From Anaerolineae bacterium (GTDB lineage: Bacteria > Chloroflexota > Anaerolineae > DUEN01), in assembly GCA_021159845.1 (NCBI GenBank), contig JAGHDS010000518.1, positions 1 to 23,001 on the forward strand: DNA of 23,001 bases. Reading direction: 5' to 3'. The position numbers were made by a program, and so were the translations under genes. Positions 1-7,422 of the stretch are shown piece after piece. Each line of letters begins with the position of its first letter. Within the stretch, counting starts at the first letter, position 1. The notes under the pieces were generated by a model that ran no database searches, had not been told where the DNA came from, and was given only the letters and a program-made list of their open reading frames with translations.

Positions 1-190
1 CGATGTTGTGCGCCGGGTTCGCAGCGCCGCCTAGCACGATGAAACCACGCAGATACTCCAGCACGGGGGCGGGGGCCACTCGGCTCAGACGGGTTGCCCG
101 TCCTATCAGATACTCGTCCAGGATCAGGTCGCCAAGCACTACGACCCGATGCCCGGCCAGTTGTTCCACCCACGAGGCCACCTGGCTCAC
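1..190 (-). CDS. PfkB-family carbohydrate kinase, HldE/RfaE N-terminal domain-like (partial)
   Basis: Only the first 63 or so codons lie in the window; the gene runs off the left edge. The translation has the opening of the ADP-heptose pathway kinase (HldE/RfaE domain 1, ribokinase fold): VVLGDLILDEYLIGRATRLS near residues 18-37, then APAPVLEY and LGGAANPAHN. This matches the family pattern GDvmLDrY, SPEAPvPv, GGAAN. The known reaction is ATP-dependent phosphorylation of heptose-7-phosphate at O1 in the cytoplasm. The start is a GTG at 190 (GTGA, 4-bp overlap with the stop of the upstream glycosyltransferase), with GGGGGAG 8 nt before it; GTG 193 is equally possible. Position at the end of a glycan cluster with a GT9 protein fits nucleotide-heptose synthesis. 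It could also be another PfkB sugar kinase, and whether a nucleotidyltransferase domain follows cannot be seen. Confidence 0.7.
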   Translation of the reverse strand, partial: MSQVASWVEQLAGHRVVVLGDLILDEYLIGRATRLSRVAPAPVLEYLRGFIVLGGAANPAHNI

Positions 191-945
191 CACGCCCGCT
201 CCCCCACAAAGCGCTCAGCCATCACCCGCGCCGCGAAATGCGGCAATGCCAGCATCCGCCGCCATCGCAAGGGCTGATGGATCAAACGATGCAGCCATTC
301 CAATCCCATTCGCCGCACCCACACGGGCGCGCGCTTGGCCACGCCCGCGATGAAGTCAAACGCCCCGCCAACCCCCATCATCACCGGGATTGCCAGCTCA
401 TCCCGATGCCGGGCGATCCACAGGTCCTGAGCTGGAGCGCCATAGGCCACGAACAACATGTCCGGTTGAGCCGCCCTCACGCGGCGGATGATCCCCGCCG
501 CCTCTTCCTCCGCGGGTGATCCGGCGTACGTGCCGACTACTTGGAGGGCGGGGTATCGCGCTCGCAGTACATCCGCAGCTCGCTGCGCCACACCCGGCTG
601 AGCCCCCAGGAAGAACAGCCGCCACCCCTCCCGCGCGGCCCTGGCCGCGATCTGCGGCAGCAGGTCGGACCCGGCAACCCGCTCCGGCAGCGGGCGCCCC
701 AGGAGCCATCCCGCCCAGAGCAACCCAACGCCATCGGCCAGGCACAGATCGGCCGCTTCCAGGACGGCACGGAACTCCGGGTGATGGCGCGAGGTCATCA
801 CGAATTCCGGGTTCACCGTGACGACATGATGCGGCGTGCCCTCGGACACGAACTCCGCCAGCCGCGCCAGAGCCTCCTCAGTCGTCACCGGGTCCACCCG
901 CACGCCCAACACGCGCCAGCCCGGTTTACTTGCGCTCCATCCCAT
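187..945 (-). CDS. WecG/TagA/CpsF family glycosyltransferase (GT26)
   Basis: This 252-aa protein is the usual length for the GT26 family, which transfers a sugar (ManNAc-type in known members) from a UDP-sugar to a lipid-linked acceptor at the inner membrane face during cell-surface polymer synthesis. Visible family marks are VTVNPEFV near residues 43-50, the CLADGVGLLWA acidic/glycine motif near 68-78, FFLGAQPGV near 111-119, and GVGGAFDFIAG near 192-202 followed by the basic C-terminal region rich in W and R (RRMGLEWLHRL) typical of the family's membrane-associated tail. There are no transmembrane segments. It follows the GNAT gene by 45 bp and overlaps the heptose-kinase-like gene by 4 bp, so it is probably cotranscribed with both. 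ATG at 945 lacks a strong ribosome site. The exact sugar and acceptor cannot be told from sequence. Confidence 0.88.
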   Translation of the reverse strand: MGWSASKPGWRVLGVRVDPVTTEEALARLAEFVSEGTPHHVVTVNPEFVMTSRHHPEFRAVLEAADLCLADGVGLLWAGWLLGRPLPERVAGSDLLPQIAARAAREGWRLFFLGAQPGVAQRAADVLRARYPALQVVGTYAGSPAEEEAAGIIRRVRAAQPDMLFVAYGAPAQDLWIARHRDELAIPVMMGVGGAFDFIAGVAKRAPVWVRRMGLEWLHRLIHQPLRWRRMLALPHFAARVMAERFVGERAW

Positions 946-990
946 TGGGTTTCACCCAGCCTCACACACCCACACCACGAAAGATTCCTT

Positions 991-1491
991 TTACCGGTGG
1001 GCTTCGAACCATTTCGGATCGGCCAGGACTACCGAGGTCTCGACCTGACGCTCGGGTATCGACCAATATTTTCGTAACACCCGGCCCGTCTCGTCTGACG
1101 GGAGCAACCGAAAGCCGTGCTTCTCGTAGAATCGAATCGCCCAGGTGGCATCTGCCCAGGTCCCGATCAGAATAGGACGCGTCGTCAACACCCGCAGATG
1201 AGACAACAACTTCCCCCCAATACCTTGGCGTTGTCTGCTGGAACGCACATAGGCATGTCTGATAAGGGCCACATCCTGCACGTGCTGCAGCCCCATCACG
1301 CCCAACAGTTCACCATCCTCCTCATATCCCCAGAACACGACCCCCGCCTTTATCTCCTCGCGAAGCTCCTCTCTGGGCATATATGGTTCCTTCCAACGAT
1401 CTGCGGGGATGACCCCGCGGTATGCCTGGGCCGCATCGTTGATGATCTCGTAGATCGCCTCGAAATCGCTGTCATTGCATTGACGAATCAT
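991..1491 (-). CDS. GNAT family N-acetyltransferase
   Basis: This 166-aa single-domain protein has the GNAT fold signature: an N-terminal DFEAIYEIINDAA helix, the beta-strand ELLGVMGLQHV, acetyl-CoA motif A seen as VRSSRQRQGIGGKLL (R/Q-x-x-G-x-G/A type) near residues 87-101, and the C-terminal AIRFYEKHGF motif B near 118-127. GNATs transfer an acyl group from acyl-CoA to an amine; the substrate here is unknown. The start ATG has GGGAGG 7 nt upstream, so it is well supported. The first 20 bp overlap the end of the GT9 gene, implying translational coupling inside the glycan gene train. A sugar-amine acetylation role is possible from context, but the protein looks like a generic small-molecule or peptide GNAT, so this is only inference. 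Confidence 0.85.
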   Translation of the reverse strand: MIRQCNDSDFEAIYEIINDAAQAYRGVIPADRWKEPYMPREELREEIKAGVVFWGYEEDGELLGVMGLQHVQDVALIRHAYVRSSRQRQGIGGKLLSHLRVLTTRPILIGTWADATWAIRFYEKHGFRLLPSDETGRVLRKYWSIPERQVETSVVLADPKWFEAHR

Positions 1492-2578
1492 GGTATGCCT
1501 CCCTATTCCACAATTCCAGCGCGGCCTCGACCACGGTCTCGGGCGTCAGGCCGGTCATACATAGGCGCTGGGGACATCCGTCCCGAGCCCCAACGCGGGT
1601 GCCAATATAAGAGCATGGGCTACACGGGATGCCAAGCCGCACGATGCGCACGCGCTGAGAGGGGGCCCACGGTGCCCATGCCCGGTGATTGGATGGGCCG
1701 AAGATCGCCACGATGGGGATTCCCACCGCGGCCGCCAGATGCATCACGCCCGAGTCCACCCCGATGAATAGCGAACCGCGGCGCAGCACAGACACCAGGT
1801 CGGCCAGATCGGTCTCTCCCTGTAAATCCCGTGCCGGGTGATGCATCGCGGCCGTCACCTTTGCACCGTCATCCGCTTTCGTTCCCACGATGACAATCGG
1901 AACGCTCAGCCGGTCGGCCAAAGCGTCCGCTACGACGGCGAATTTCTGTGGGTCCCAACGCCGCGCCCGGCTATATCCGCCCGAGCCGGCATGGATCACC
2001 ACATAGGGCCCCTGGATGTCATCTAGCAGCTTTGCCGCCCTCTGTCCTTCATCCGCGAACGGGGGTAGGGTCAGAGATGCATCATCCGTATTGGCCCCCA
2101 ATGCCCGCGATACTGCCAACGCGTACTCCACCTCGTGCCGCTTACCGAATCCCAGGTCCCGCACAGGGCGCGTCAGCCACCCCTGGCCTCGGCCGTTGTC
2201 TAAACCGGCCACCAACGGGGCCCTCGTCGCCGCCACTAATAGTTGCCACTTGAACGCCCCATACCATGTGCTGAGATGATGAAACAGGGCCACCGCGTCG
2301 TAATGTGATAGGCGCAACATCGCGTACAGCCGCCCCAATGCCAGCCAACGATCAGGACGCCATATGCTATGTGGATTATCATACACATGTTTGGGAAACG
2401 GGATAACGCGGTCAGCCAGCCCGGTATGTTCGATCAAGGGAACCGTGTGCGGTGTCGCCAGTACGTCCAGCCGGGCGTGTGGATACGTGCGACGCAATGC
2501 TCGCAGCGCGGGCGTGCACAGGAGGGCATCTCCCATATCCGCCAGCTTCACGGCCAAGATACGCTGCAGCGCGCCCAT
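1472..2578 (-). CDS. Glycosyltransferase family 9 (heptosyltransferase-like)
   Basis: This 368-aa protein matches GT9, the family of ADP-heptose:LPS heptosyltransferases (WaaC/WaaF/WaaQ). Evidence includes the N-terminal ILAVKLADMGDALLCTPALR with the conserved GD, the linker VVIHAGSGGYSRARRWDP, the sugar-nucleotide site FIGVDSGVMHLAAAVGIP (residues near 273-290) and IFGPSNHRAWAPW. A downstream cysteine set (CSPCSY, GCPQRLCM) occurs in many GT9 proteins. It acts on the cytosolic membrane face. The start ATG at 2578 shares one base with the GT4 stop (TGATG); a GTG at 2581 is one codon upstream, and GGGAGG lies 6-9 nt before these codons. Together with the HldE-like kinase it suggests a heptose-containing surface glycan, but the donor is not proven. 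Confidence 0.88.
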   Translation of the reverse strand: MGALQRILAVKLADMGDALLCTPALRALRRTYPHARLDVLATPHTVPLIEHTGLADRVIPFPKHVYDNPHSIWRPDRWLALGRLYAMLRLSHYDAVALFHHLSTWYGAFKWQLLVAATRAPLVAGLDNGRGQGWLTRPVRDLGFGKRHEVEYALAVSRALGANTDDASLTLPPFADEGQRAAKLLDDIQGPYVVIHAGSGGYSRARRWDPQKFAVVADALADRLSVPIVIVGTKADDGAKVTAAMHHPARDLQGETDLADLVSVLRRGSLFIGVDSGVMHLAAAVGIPIVAIFGPSNHRAWAPWAPSQRVRIVRLGIPCSPCSYIGTRVGARDGCPQRLCMTGLTPETVVEAALELWNREAYHDSSMQ

Positions 2579-3702
2579 CACGCGGTGCCTCCCATGCGCT
2601 CCAGCACATCGAGCACCTTGCGAGCGGCTCGATCCCAGGAGAACCGCTGGACGTTAACGTACCCCTTGGCGACCAGCGCCTCGCGCGTCTTCTGGTCCGT
2701 CAACAGCCGGTAGAGGCCGTCCTCGATGGCTCTTACGTCCGTTGGATCGACCAATAAGGCTGCATCGCCAGCTACCTCTGGCAGGGAGGACACGGAGGAC
2801 GTCAGCACAGGGACTCCGCACGCCTGTGCCTCCAGCACGGGGAATCCAAACCCTTCGTACAGCGATGGATACGCGTATACCTGAGCGCCGGAGATCAGAG
2901 CCGCCAGGTCGGCATCGGCGATGTAGCCCGAGAAGCGCACGCGTTCCTCAATGCCCAGACGTTTGGGTTCGGCCAGGATGGGAGCCGACAACCATCCCGG
3001 CTTCCCGGCTAAAACCAACTGGAGGTCAGCGAATCGATCCCGATCGCGCGCGACCAGGCGGGCAAAGGCCGTCATCAGCCGGGCGAGGTTCTTACGTGGC
3101 TGCAAGGTCCCCACGTAGAGGATGTATCGTGGACCGATGCCGTAGCGCTCTCGCACGGAGGCTAACGTTCTTGGATCTTCCACACGCCGCAGTGATTCAT
3201 CACGCCCGGGATACACCACCACGATGCGTCTTGGGTCTACTCCATAGACCGAGATGAGATCGTCTCGCGTGGCCTGGGAATCGGCCAACACGTATGTCGC
3301 CACGCGCGCGTTCCAACGGGTTGACCATTCCAGATAGATGCGCTGACGCCACGGGTGAGTATCGGGATAGTGATGATAGCCCAAATCATGTACGGTAACC
3401 AGGGTGTGGCGAGGATGCCAGAGAGGCAATACGTGAGCAGGGACGAAGAGGACATCCGGCGGGTGTCGCATCATCTCCCAGCTCAACCCGATGTGCGTCC
3501 ATAGGCGCGGTATGCGGATCACCCGCCAGCTCACATGCTTACCCGGGGCGAACAGCCCGGGTGGTGGAGATGTGGGACCGTACAAGCGCCAGTGATGTCG
3601 CTTGCCAAGGTCCAGCAGGCGGCGAATCAGCTCCGCGGAGTACCGTTCTGTACCAGTCCGCCGGGCGCGTATAGCCCGGCTGGCATCCACCCCAATCAGC
3701 AC
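2578..3702 (-). CDS. Glycosyltransferase family 4 (GT-B)
   Basis: This 374-aa retaining GT-B glycosyltransferase of the GT4 family builds surface polysaccharide from nucleotide sugars at the cytosolic membrane face. The N-terminal acceptor domain begins IGVDASRAIRARRTGTERYS, a form common in GT4 mannosyl/rhamnosyl-type enzymes (the GTERY segment). Middle motifs are LVTVHDLGYHHYP and YILYVGTLQPRKNLARL. The donor-site E-x7-E motif is seen as LYEGFGFPVLEAQACGVPV near residues 281-299, followed by SSLPEVAGDAALLVDP. The start codon is GTG (no in-frame ATG nearby), with a weak AGG 5 nt before it, so the first few residues are uncertain. It lies 42 bp after tsaC and overlaps the GT9 gene. Specificity is unknown. 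Confidence 0.9.
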   Translation of the reverse strand: MLIGVDASRAIRARRTGTERYSAELIRRLLDLGKRHHWRLYGPTSPPPGLFAPGKHVSWRVIRIPRLWTHIGLSWEMMRHPPDVLFVPAHVLPLWHPRHTLVTVHDLGYHHYPDTHPWRQRIYLEWSTRWNARVATYVLADSQATRDDLISVYGVDPRRIVVVYPGRDESLRRVEDPRTLASVRERYGIGPRYILYVGTLQPRKNLARLMTAFARLVARDRDRFADLQLVLAGKPGWLSAPILAEPKRLGIEERVRFSGYIADADLAALISGAQVYAYPSLYEGFGFPVLEAQACGVPVLTSSVSSLPEVAGDAALLVDPTDVRAIEDGLYRLLTDQKTREALVAKGYVNVQRFSWDRAARKVLDVLERMGGTA

Positions 3703-3744
3703 GACCTCATCCGCCCGTCCCTCAGACGTGTCTGGGAGCGCTTC

Positions 3745-4422
3745 TCACTCGATTTGGCGATTGAGCGGCTCTTCATCCCTCAAAAACTTCACTGGACAAA
3801 GTTGGGGGATCACATCTGCCAGCATCGCCCGCGTGATCGGGCCCTGCCGCAGGAGCCGCGGTGGATCCGACGTCAGATCCAGGATCGTAGACGGCACGCC
3901 GCCAGGACACGGCCCGCCGTCGATCACGAGGTCAATCTCCTGGCCGATCTGCTCCATTACTTCCTGGGCCGTGCTGGCGTTTGGCCCGCCGGAGAGATTG
4001 GCGCTGCTCGCTGCCAAAGGGGCGTGGAGAAGCCGCGCTAATCGCTGCGGGATCATGTGGTCCGGGATACGAACAGCCACGGAGTTCCCGCCTGCCACGA
4101 CTTCATCGGGCACACGCGGGTGCCGCGGCAACACGAGGCTCAGCGGCCCAGGCCAAAATAGCCGTGCCAGTTCCCACGCCAGCGGTGAGATGTCTCGCGC
4201 CACCATCTCCATGTCTTCGGGATCAGCCAGGAGGATTGGGATGGGGCGGTCTGTTGGGCGCCTCTTGACCTGGTACAAGCGCGCCACCGCTGCTGGCACA
4301 AAAGCGTGTACCCCCACGCCGTACACCGTATCCGTGGGGAAGGCTACCACCCCGCCTGAGCGCAATATGACCATAGCCCGCTCCAACGCGTCGGGAGCGG
4401 AGGCCGACACGATCTCACCCAT
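3745..4422 (-). CDS. tsaC: L-threonylcarbamoyladenylate synthase (YrdC/Sua5 family, short form)
   Basis: This protein of about 225 aa is a stand-alone YrdC-fold protein. The enzyme condenses threonine, bicarbonate and ATP to L-threonylcarbamoyl-AMP, the precursor for t6A37 on ANN-decoding tRNAs; TsaD with partners does the transfer. Diagnostic residues are VVAFPTDTVYGVGV near 23-36, VKRRPTDRPIPILL near 52-65 (the substrate-binding KxR motif), and LAASSANLSGGPNAS near 138-152. No C-terminal Sua5 domain is present. I choose ATG 4422 because GGAG sits 6 nt upstream; an in-frame ATG at 4434 adds four residues but lacks a ribosome site. It overlaps the HAD gene by 8 bp and sits in the prfA-prmC-tsaC order seen in many bacteria. 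Confidence 0.93.
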   Translation of the reverse strand: MGEIVSASAPDALERAMVILRSGGVVAFPTDTVYGVGVHAFVPAAVARLYQVKRRPTDRPIPILLADPEDMEMVARDISPLAWELARLFWPGPLSLVLPRHPRVPDEVVAGGNSVAVRIPDHMIPQRLARLLHAPLAASSANLSGGPNASTAQEVMEQIGQEIDLVIDGGPCPGGVPSTILDLTSDPPRLLRQGPITRAMLADVIPQLCPVKFLRDEEPLNRQIE

Positions 4423-5245
4423 GCGACACTCCATTCAGGATGTATCGATCTACCACAGCGGCCACGCCATCCTCGTCGATGGCGGGGGCTACCCAGTCAG
4501 CCGATGCCCGGACGCGCTCATCCGCTTGCCCCATCGCTACGCCCAATCCCGCCCACTCGATCATGGACAGATCGTTCTCCGCGTCCCCAACGGCGATTAC
4601 CTGCTGGCGTGGAATTTCCCATTTCGCCGCCAGCCAGGCCAGTGCTTGCCCTTTGGAGACGCATGGCGGGATGATCTCTACGAACCTGTGATGGGAACGC
4701 ACGATCTGCAGCTGGTCATCGAAGGCCTGCATCCACATCTGCATGGGGTGCAAAGATGAGCGCTCGGGCTCCGCCAGGAAGTCAATGAACTTGAATATCC
4801 GTCTGGCCTCGCCGGACGCCAGGGTGACCTCCAGTGAGGGTACTAGCCGTAACGGCAAGCCGATCCACTGATCGTAAGTCGCAGACGAATACCGCAGCTC
4901 CTCGACCCATACGTGGCCATCGGCGAATAGCAACAGATGGCGCCCATGCTCGCGTCCCCAGCGCGCCACCCGGATAGCTGAGTCCCTGGCCATTAACCGC
5001 TCGTAGAGCACATCTTGCGTCCGGGGAGCACATATCAAGCCACCCTGATAGCAGATCACCGGATCGGTCAGGCCTAACCTGATGGCGTAGCGCAACGATG
5101 GAGCCTCTCCACGCCCGGTCGCCAACACGACATGCACGCCATACTGCTGAGCCAGATGCAGACTGTGCACCACAGCCGGGCTTAGCACACCATCCCCGCG
5201 CAGCACGGTCCCGTCGAGGTCAACGGCCAGTATCTGCCAGGTCAC
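4415..5245 (-). CDS. Cof-type HAD-IIB family phosphatase
   Basis: This 276-aa haloacid-dehalogenase hydrolase is of the Cof subfamily (HAD-IIB, cap type C2). Motif I is ILAVDLDGTVLRGDG with nucleophile Asp9 and Asp11. Motif II is VVLATGRGEAPS near residues 35-46. Motif III is the lysine in CVSKGQALAWL near 197. Motif IV is VIAVGDAENDLSMI near 213-226, followed by ASADWVAP and VAAVVDRYI. Family members dephosphorylate sugar phosphates, nucleotides or cofactors such as PLP; the substrate cannot be read from sequence. The start is GTG at 5245 with AGAGGAG a few bases upstream. It is 24 bp after prmC and overlaps tsaC, so it is clearly in the same transcript. Confidence 0.9.
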   Translation of the reverse strand: MTWQILAVDLDGTVLRGDGVLSPAVVHSLHLAQQYGVHVVLATGRGEAPSLRYAIRLGLTDPVICYQGGLICAPRTQDVLYERLMARDSAIRVARWGREHGRHLLLFADGHVWVEELRYSSATYDQWIGLPLRLVPSLEVTLASGEARRIFKFIDFLAEPERSSLHPMQMWMQAFDDQLQIVRSHHRFVEIIPPCVSKGQALAWLAAKWEIPRQQVIAVGDAENDLSMIEWAGLGVAMGQADERVRASADWVAPAIDEDGVAAVVDRYILNGVSHG

Positions 5246-5269
5246 ATACTCCTCTTATATCCGACTGAG

Positions 5270-6244
5270 CTAGGCCCTGATCTGAACGATGCGGTCCAGG
5301 TCGGCGTAGTCTCGGATGATATCCACACGGGCCCAGGGGAAGTGGTGCAATGCCTGGCGTTTCACGAGTTCCCCCTGATCCCGCCCGATTTCCAATAGGA
5401 TCACGCCATCCGGCAACAGGCGCTCCGATGCCTGGGCAAGTAGTCGGCCGATGAGCTCTAAGCCGTCGCTTCCCCCATCTAATGCCAATCGCGGTTCATA
5501 CCTACGGATGTCCGGCGCCAGCGTCGCCCAGTCGGACTCCGGCACGTATGGAAGGTTGGCGACGATCAGTTCCACCGGCTCGGGCAACGGGCCTAGTAGA
5601 TCGCCTTGCAGCAGCGTCACCCGATCCCCTACGCCGTAGCGCCGTACGTTCTGGGCCGCCACCTCTAAGGCATCCTCAGATAGATCGATGGCGTATACCT
5701 CGACACTGGGACATTGGACCGCCAGAGTGACGGCGATCGCCCCACAGCCTGTCCCCACGTCGGCCACGCGCACCCGGTGAGGGCCATCCGTCTCATTATT
5801 GCGGTTGCGGTGCCAGTTCAGCGCGTGGATCGCATGGTCGACCAGGATCTCCGTCTCCGGCCGGGGGATCAGTACCCGGCGATCTACGACGAAGTCCAAC
5901 CCGTAAAACGCTTTATGACCGACCAGGTACGCCACAGGCTCGCGCCGTGCCCTACGCACCACCAGTGACTCGAAGGTCGCGATCTCGCTAGACAACAACT
6001 CGCGTTCGGGATGGGCGTATAGCCAGGTTCGGCTTACACCCAGCGTATGCGCCAGTAATACCTCCGCGTCCAGGCGAGGCATCTCGCAGCCGGCTTCTTC
6101 CAGACGTTGCCGGGCCGCGGCGAGCGCTCGCCCGACCGTTGTCCTCTCCGCCAATCGCCATTTCACAACATCCAACACCGCCCACCCTTCTCCGTTCATC
6201 CCGTCCCGCCCTTGGGACGCTCCTGGTCTCACGTTGACCTGCAT
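5270..6244 (-). CDS. prmC: Peptide chain release factor N5-glutamine methyltransferase
   Basis: This 324-aa protein uses SAM to methylate the glutamine of the GGQ motif of RF1 and RF2 in the cytoplasm. It has the PrmC layout: an N-terminal helical RF-binding domain (residues ~36-115, including CEMPRLDAEVLLAHTLG and EPVAYLVGHKAFYG), then the VLIPRPETEILVD motif (124-136), SAM motif I VADVGTGCGAIAV (160-172) and VYAIDLSEDAL. The active-site tetrapeptide, normally NPPY, reads NLPY at 230-233. The product is longer than the ~280-aa norm through about 35 extra N-terminal residues. ATG 6244 is nonetheless favoured because GAGGAGAT lies 5 nt upstream; ATG 6199 is an alternative. It directly follows its substrate gene prfA, separated by a 75-bp spacer with a strong hairpin. 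Confidence 0.93.
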   Translation of the reverse strand: MQVNVRPGASQGRDGMNGEGWAVLDVVKWRLAERTTVGRALAAARQRLEEAGCEMPRLDAEVLLAHTLGVSRTWLYAHPERELLSSEIATFESLVVRRARREPVAYLVGHKAFYGLDFVVDRRVLIPRPETEILVDHAIHALNWHRNRNNETDGPHRVRVADVGTGCGAIAVTLAVQCPSVEVYAIDLSEDALEVAAQNVRRYGVGDRVTLLQGDLLGPLPEPVELIVANLPYVPESDWATLAPDIRRYEPRLALDGGSDGLELIGRLLAQASERLLPDGVILLEIGRDQGELVKRQALHHFPWARVDIIRDYADLDRIVQIRA

Positions 6245-6262
6245 CTTTGATCTCCTCTTTTA

Positions 6263-6309
6263 CCAAGCACCCGTATTGTCCCCCCACGCGCGGGGGACAC
6301 ATGGCTTGG
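6263..6309 (-). promoter_or_regulatory. Compound hairpin between prfA and prmC
   Basis: A perfect 8-bp stem (TGTCCCCC 6277-6284 with GGGGGACA 6292-6299, 7-nt loop) is enclosed by a second 6-bp stem (CCAAGC 6263-6268 with GCTTGG 6304-6309). It lies immediately after the prfA stop and ends 5 bp before the prmC ribosome site. There is no U-tract, so a simple intrinsic terminator is unlikely; an RNA-processing or attenuation site that separates RF1 from PrmC levels is possible. The structure is seen directly; the function is inference. Confidence 0.5.
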
Positions 6310-6319
6310 GGCTATATCC

Positions 6320-7393
6320 TCACTGCGTCTCGACGGCCTGAAGGCGTTCCGCCCGGTCAGCCGCGGCCAACGCCTCGACGAACTCGTCGATCTCGCCGTC
6401 CAGGATTTCCTCCAGCCGGTAGGAGGTAAGCCCAATACGATGGTCCGTGACCCGATTTTGGGGAAAGTTATACGTACGGATCTTCTCGCTCCGATCACCA
6501 GAGCCCACCTGTAAGCGCCGTGTGGTCGTGATCTGCTCCTCTTGCTTTCTGCGTTCCATATCGTACAGCCTGGCGCGCAGGATCGCCATGGCGCGCAACT
6601 TGTTCTGGAGCTGAGATCTCTCGTCCTGGCATGTCACCACGATGCCGGTGGGCAGATGCGTGATACGCACAGCCGAGTCGGTCGTGTTCACGCTTTGCCC
6701 TCCGTGACCGGTCGAGCGATACACGTCGATCCGTAGATCTTTGGGGTCGATCTCCACCTCTACTTCATCCATCTCAGGGAGAACGGCCACCGTGGCCGTC
6801 GATGTGTGGATCCGACCGCTGGCCTCCGTCACCGGTACCCGCTGTACCCGGTGAACTCCGCTCTCGTACTTGAGCCGGCTGTAGGCGCCTTTGCCTTTCA
6901 CCCCAAAGATGACTTCCTTGAAACCGCCAATCCCCGTTTCGTTAGCGCTCAGGATCTCCGTCTTCCACCCTTGCTTCTCCGCGTACCGCGTGTACATGCG
7001 GAATAGATCGGCGGCGAAGAGGCCGGCCTCCTCACCCCCAGCCCCCGCGCGGATCTCCACGATGACGTTTCGATCGTCGTTCGGATCGCGCGGCAGCAAT
7101 AGCACGCGCAATTGTTCTTCGACTTCGCTTAGTTCCTCTTCGAGATGCCGTACCTCATCCTTGATGAGCTGGACCATGTCGGCGTCCACCTCATCTTCTA
7201 GCATCTGGCGCGCCTCGTCGAGCTGTTCCTTGATCTCCCGCCAACGTCGATAAGTTCGGACCGTCTCCTCCAGCTCCGCCTGTTCTTGCGCCAGGCGAGC
7301 CATCTTTACGTGGTCAGTGGCCACCTCCGGGTCCGCCATCAGCCGCGAGAGCTCCTCGTAGCGCGCCTCGATGCGCTCCAGCTTATCAAACAT
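6320..7393 (-). CDS. prfA: Peptide chain release factor 1
   Basis: This 357-aa class I release factor recognises UAA and UAG in the ribosomal A site and triggers peptidyl-tRNA hydrolysis. The N-terminal domain is a long coiled coil (residues ~1-100). Domain 2 carries the tripeptide anticodon PVT at 187-189 (PxT is the RF1 type; RF2 has SPF). The catalytic GGQ is at 231-233 in STGHGGQSVNTTDSAVRI, and the Q is the methylation target of the downstream prmC product. The length matches the family. No close SD sequence is visible before ATG 7393; GGAGG is about 18 nt away. It is preceded 29 bp upstream by the phosphoribosyltransferase gene and is probably cotranscribed. Confidence 0.97.
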   Translation of the reverse strand: MFDKLERIEARYEELSRLMADPEVATDHVKMARLAQEQAELEETVRTYRRWREIKEQLDEARQMLEDEVDADMVQLIKDEVRHLEEELSEVEEQLRVLLLPRDPNDDRNVIVEIRAGAGGEEAGLFAADLFRMYTRYAEKQGWKTEILSANETGIGGFKEVIFGVKGKGAYSRLKYESGVHRVQRVPVTEASGRIHTSTATVAVLPEMDEVEVEIDPKDLRIDVYRSTGHGGQSVNTTDSAVRITHLPTGIVVTCQDERSQLQNKLRAMAILRARLYDMERRKQEEQITTTRRLQVGSGDRSEKIRTYNFPQNRVTDHRIGLTSYRLEEILDGEIDEFVEALAAADRAERLQAVETQ

Positions 7394-7422
7394 GTCTCAC
7401 TCACCACCCCTCCGCCACGACA

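Noticed and set aside
3602..4759. Long plus-strand open frame (385 codons) opposite tsaC and the HAD gene
   Set aside because: Its translation has no recognisable motif and is rich in S, R, P and G. The opposite strand encodes clear TsaC and Cof proteins with catalytic motifs, so this is an antisense shadow in GC-rich DNA.
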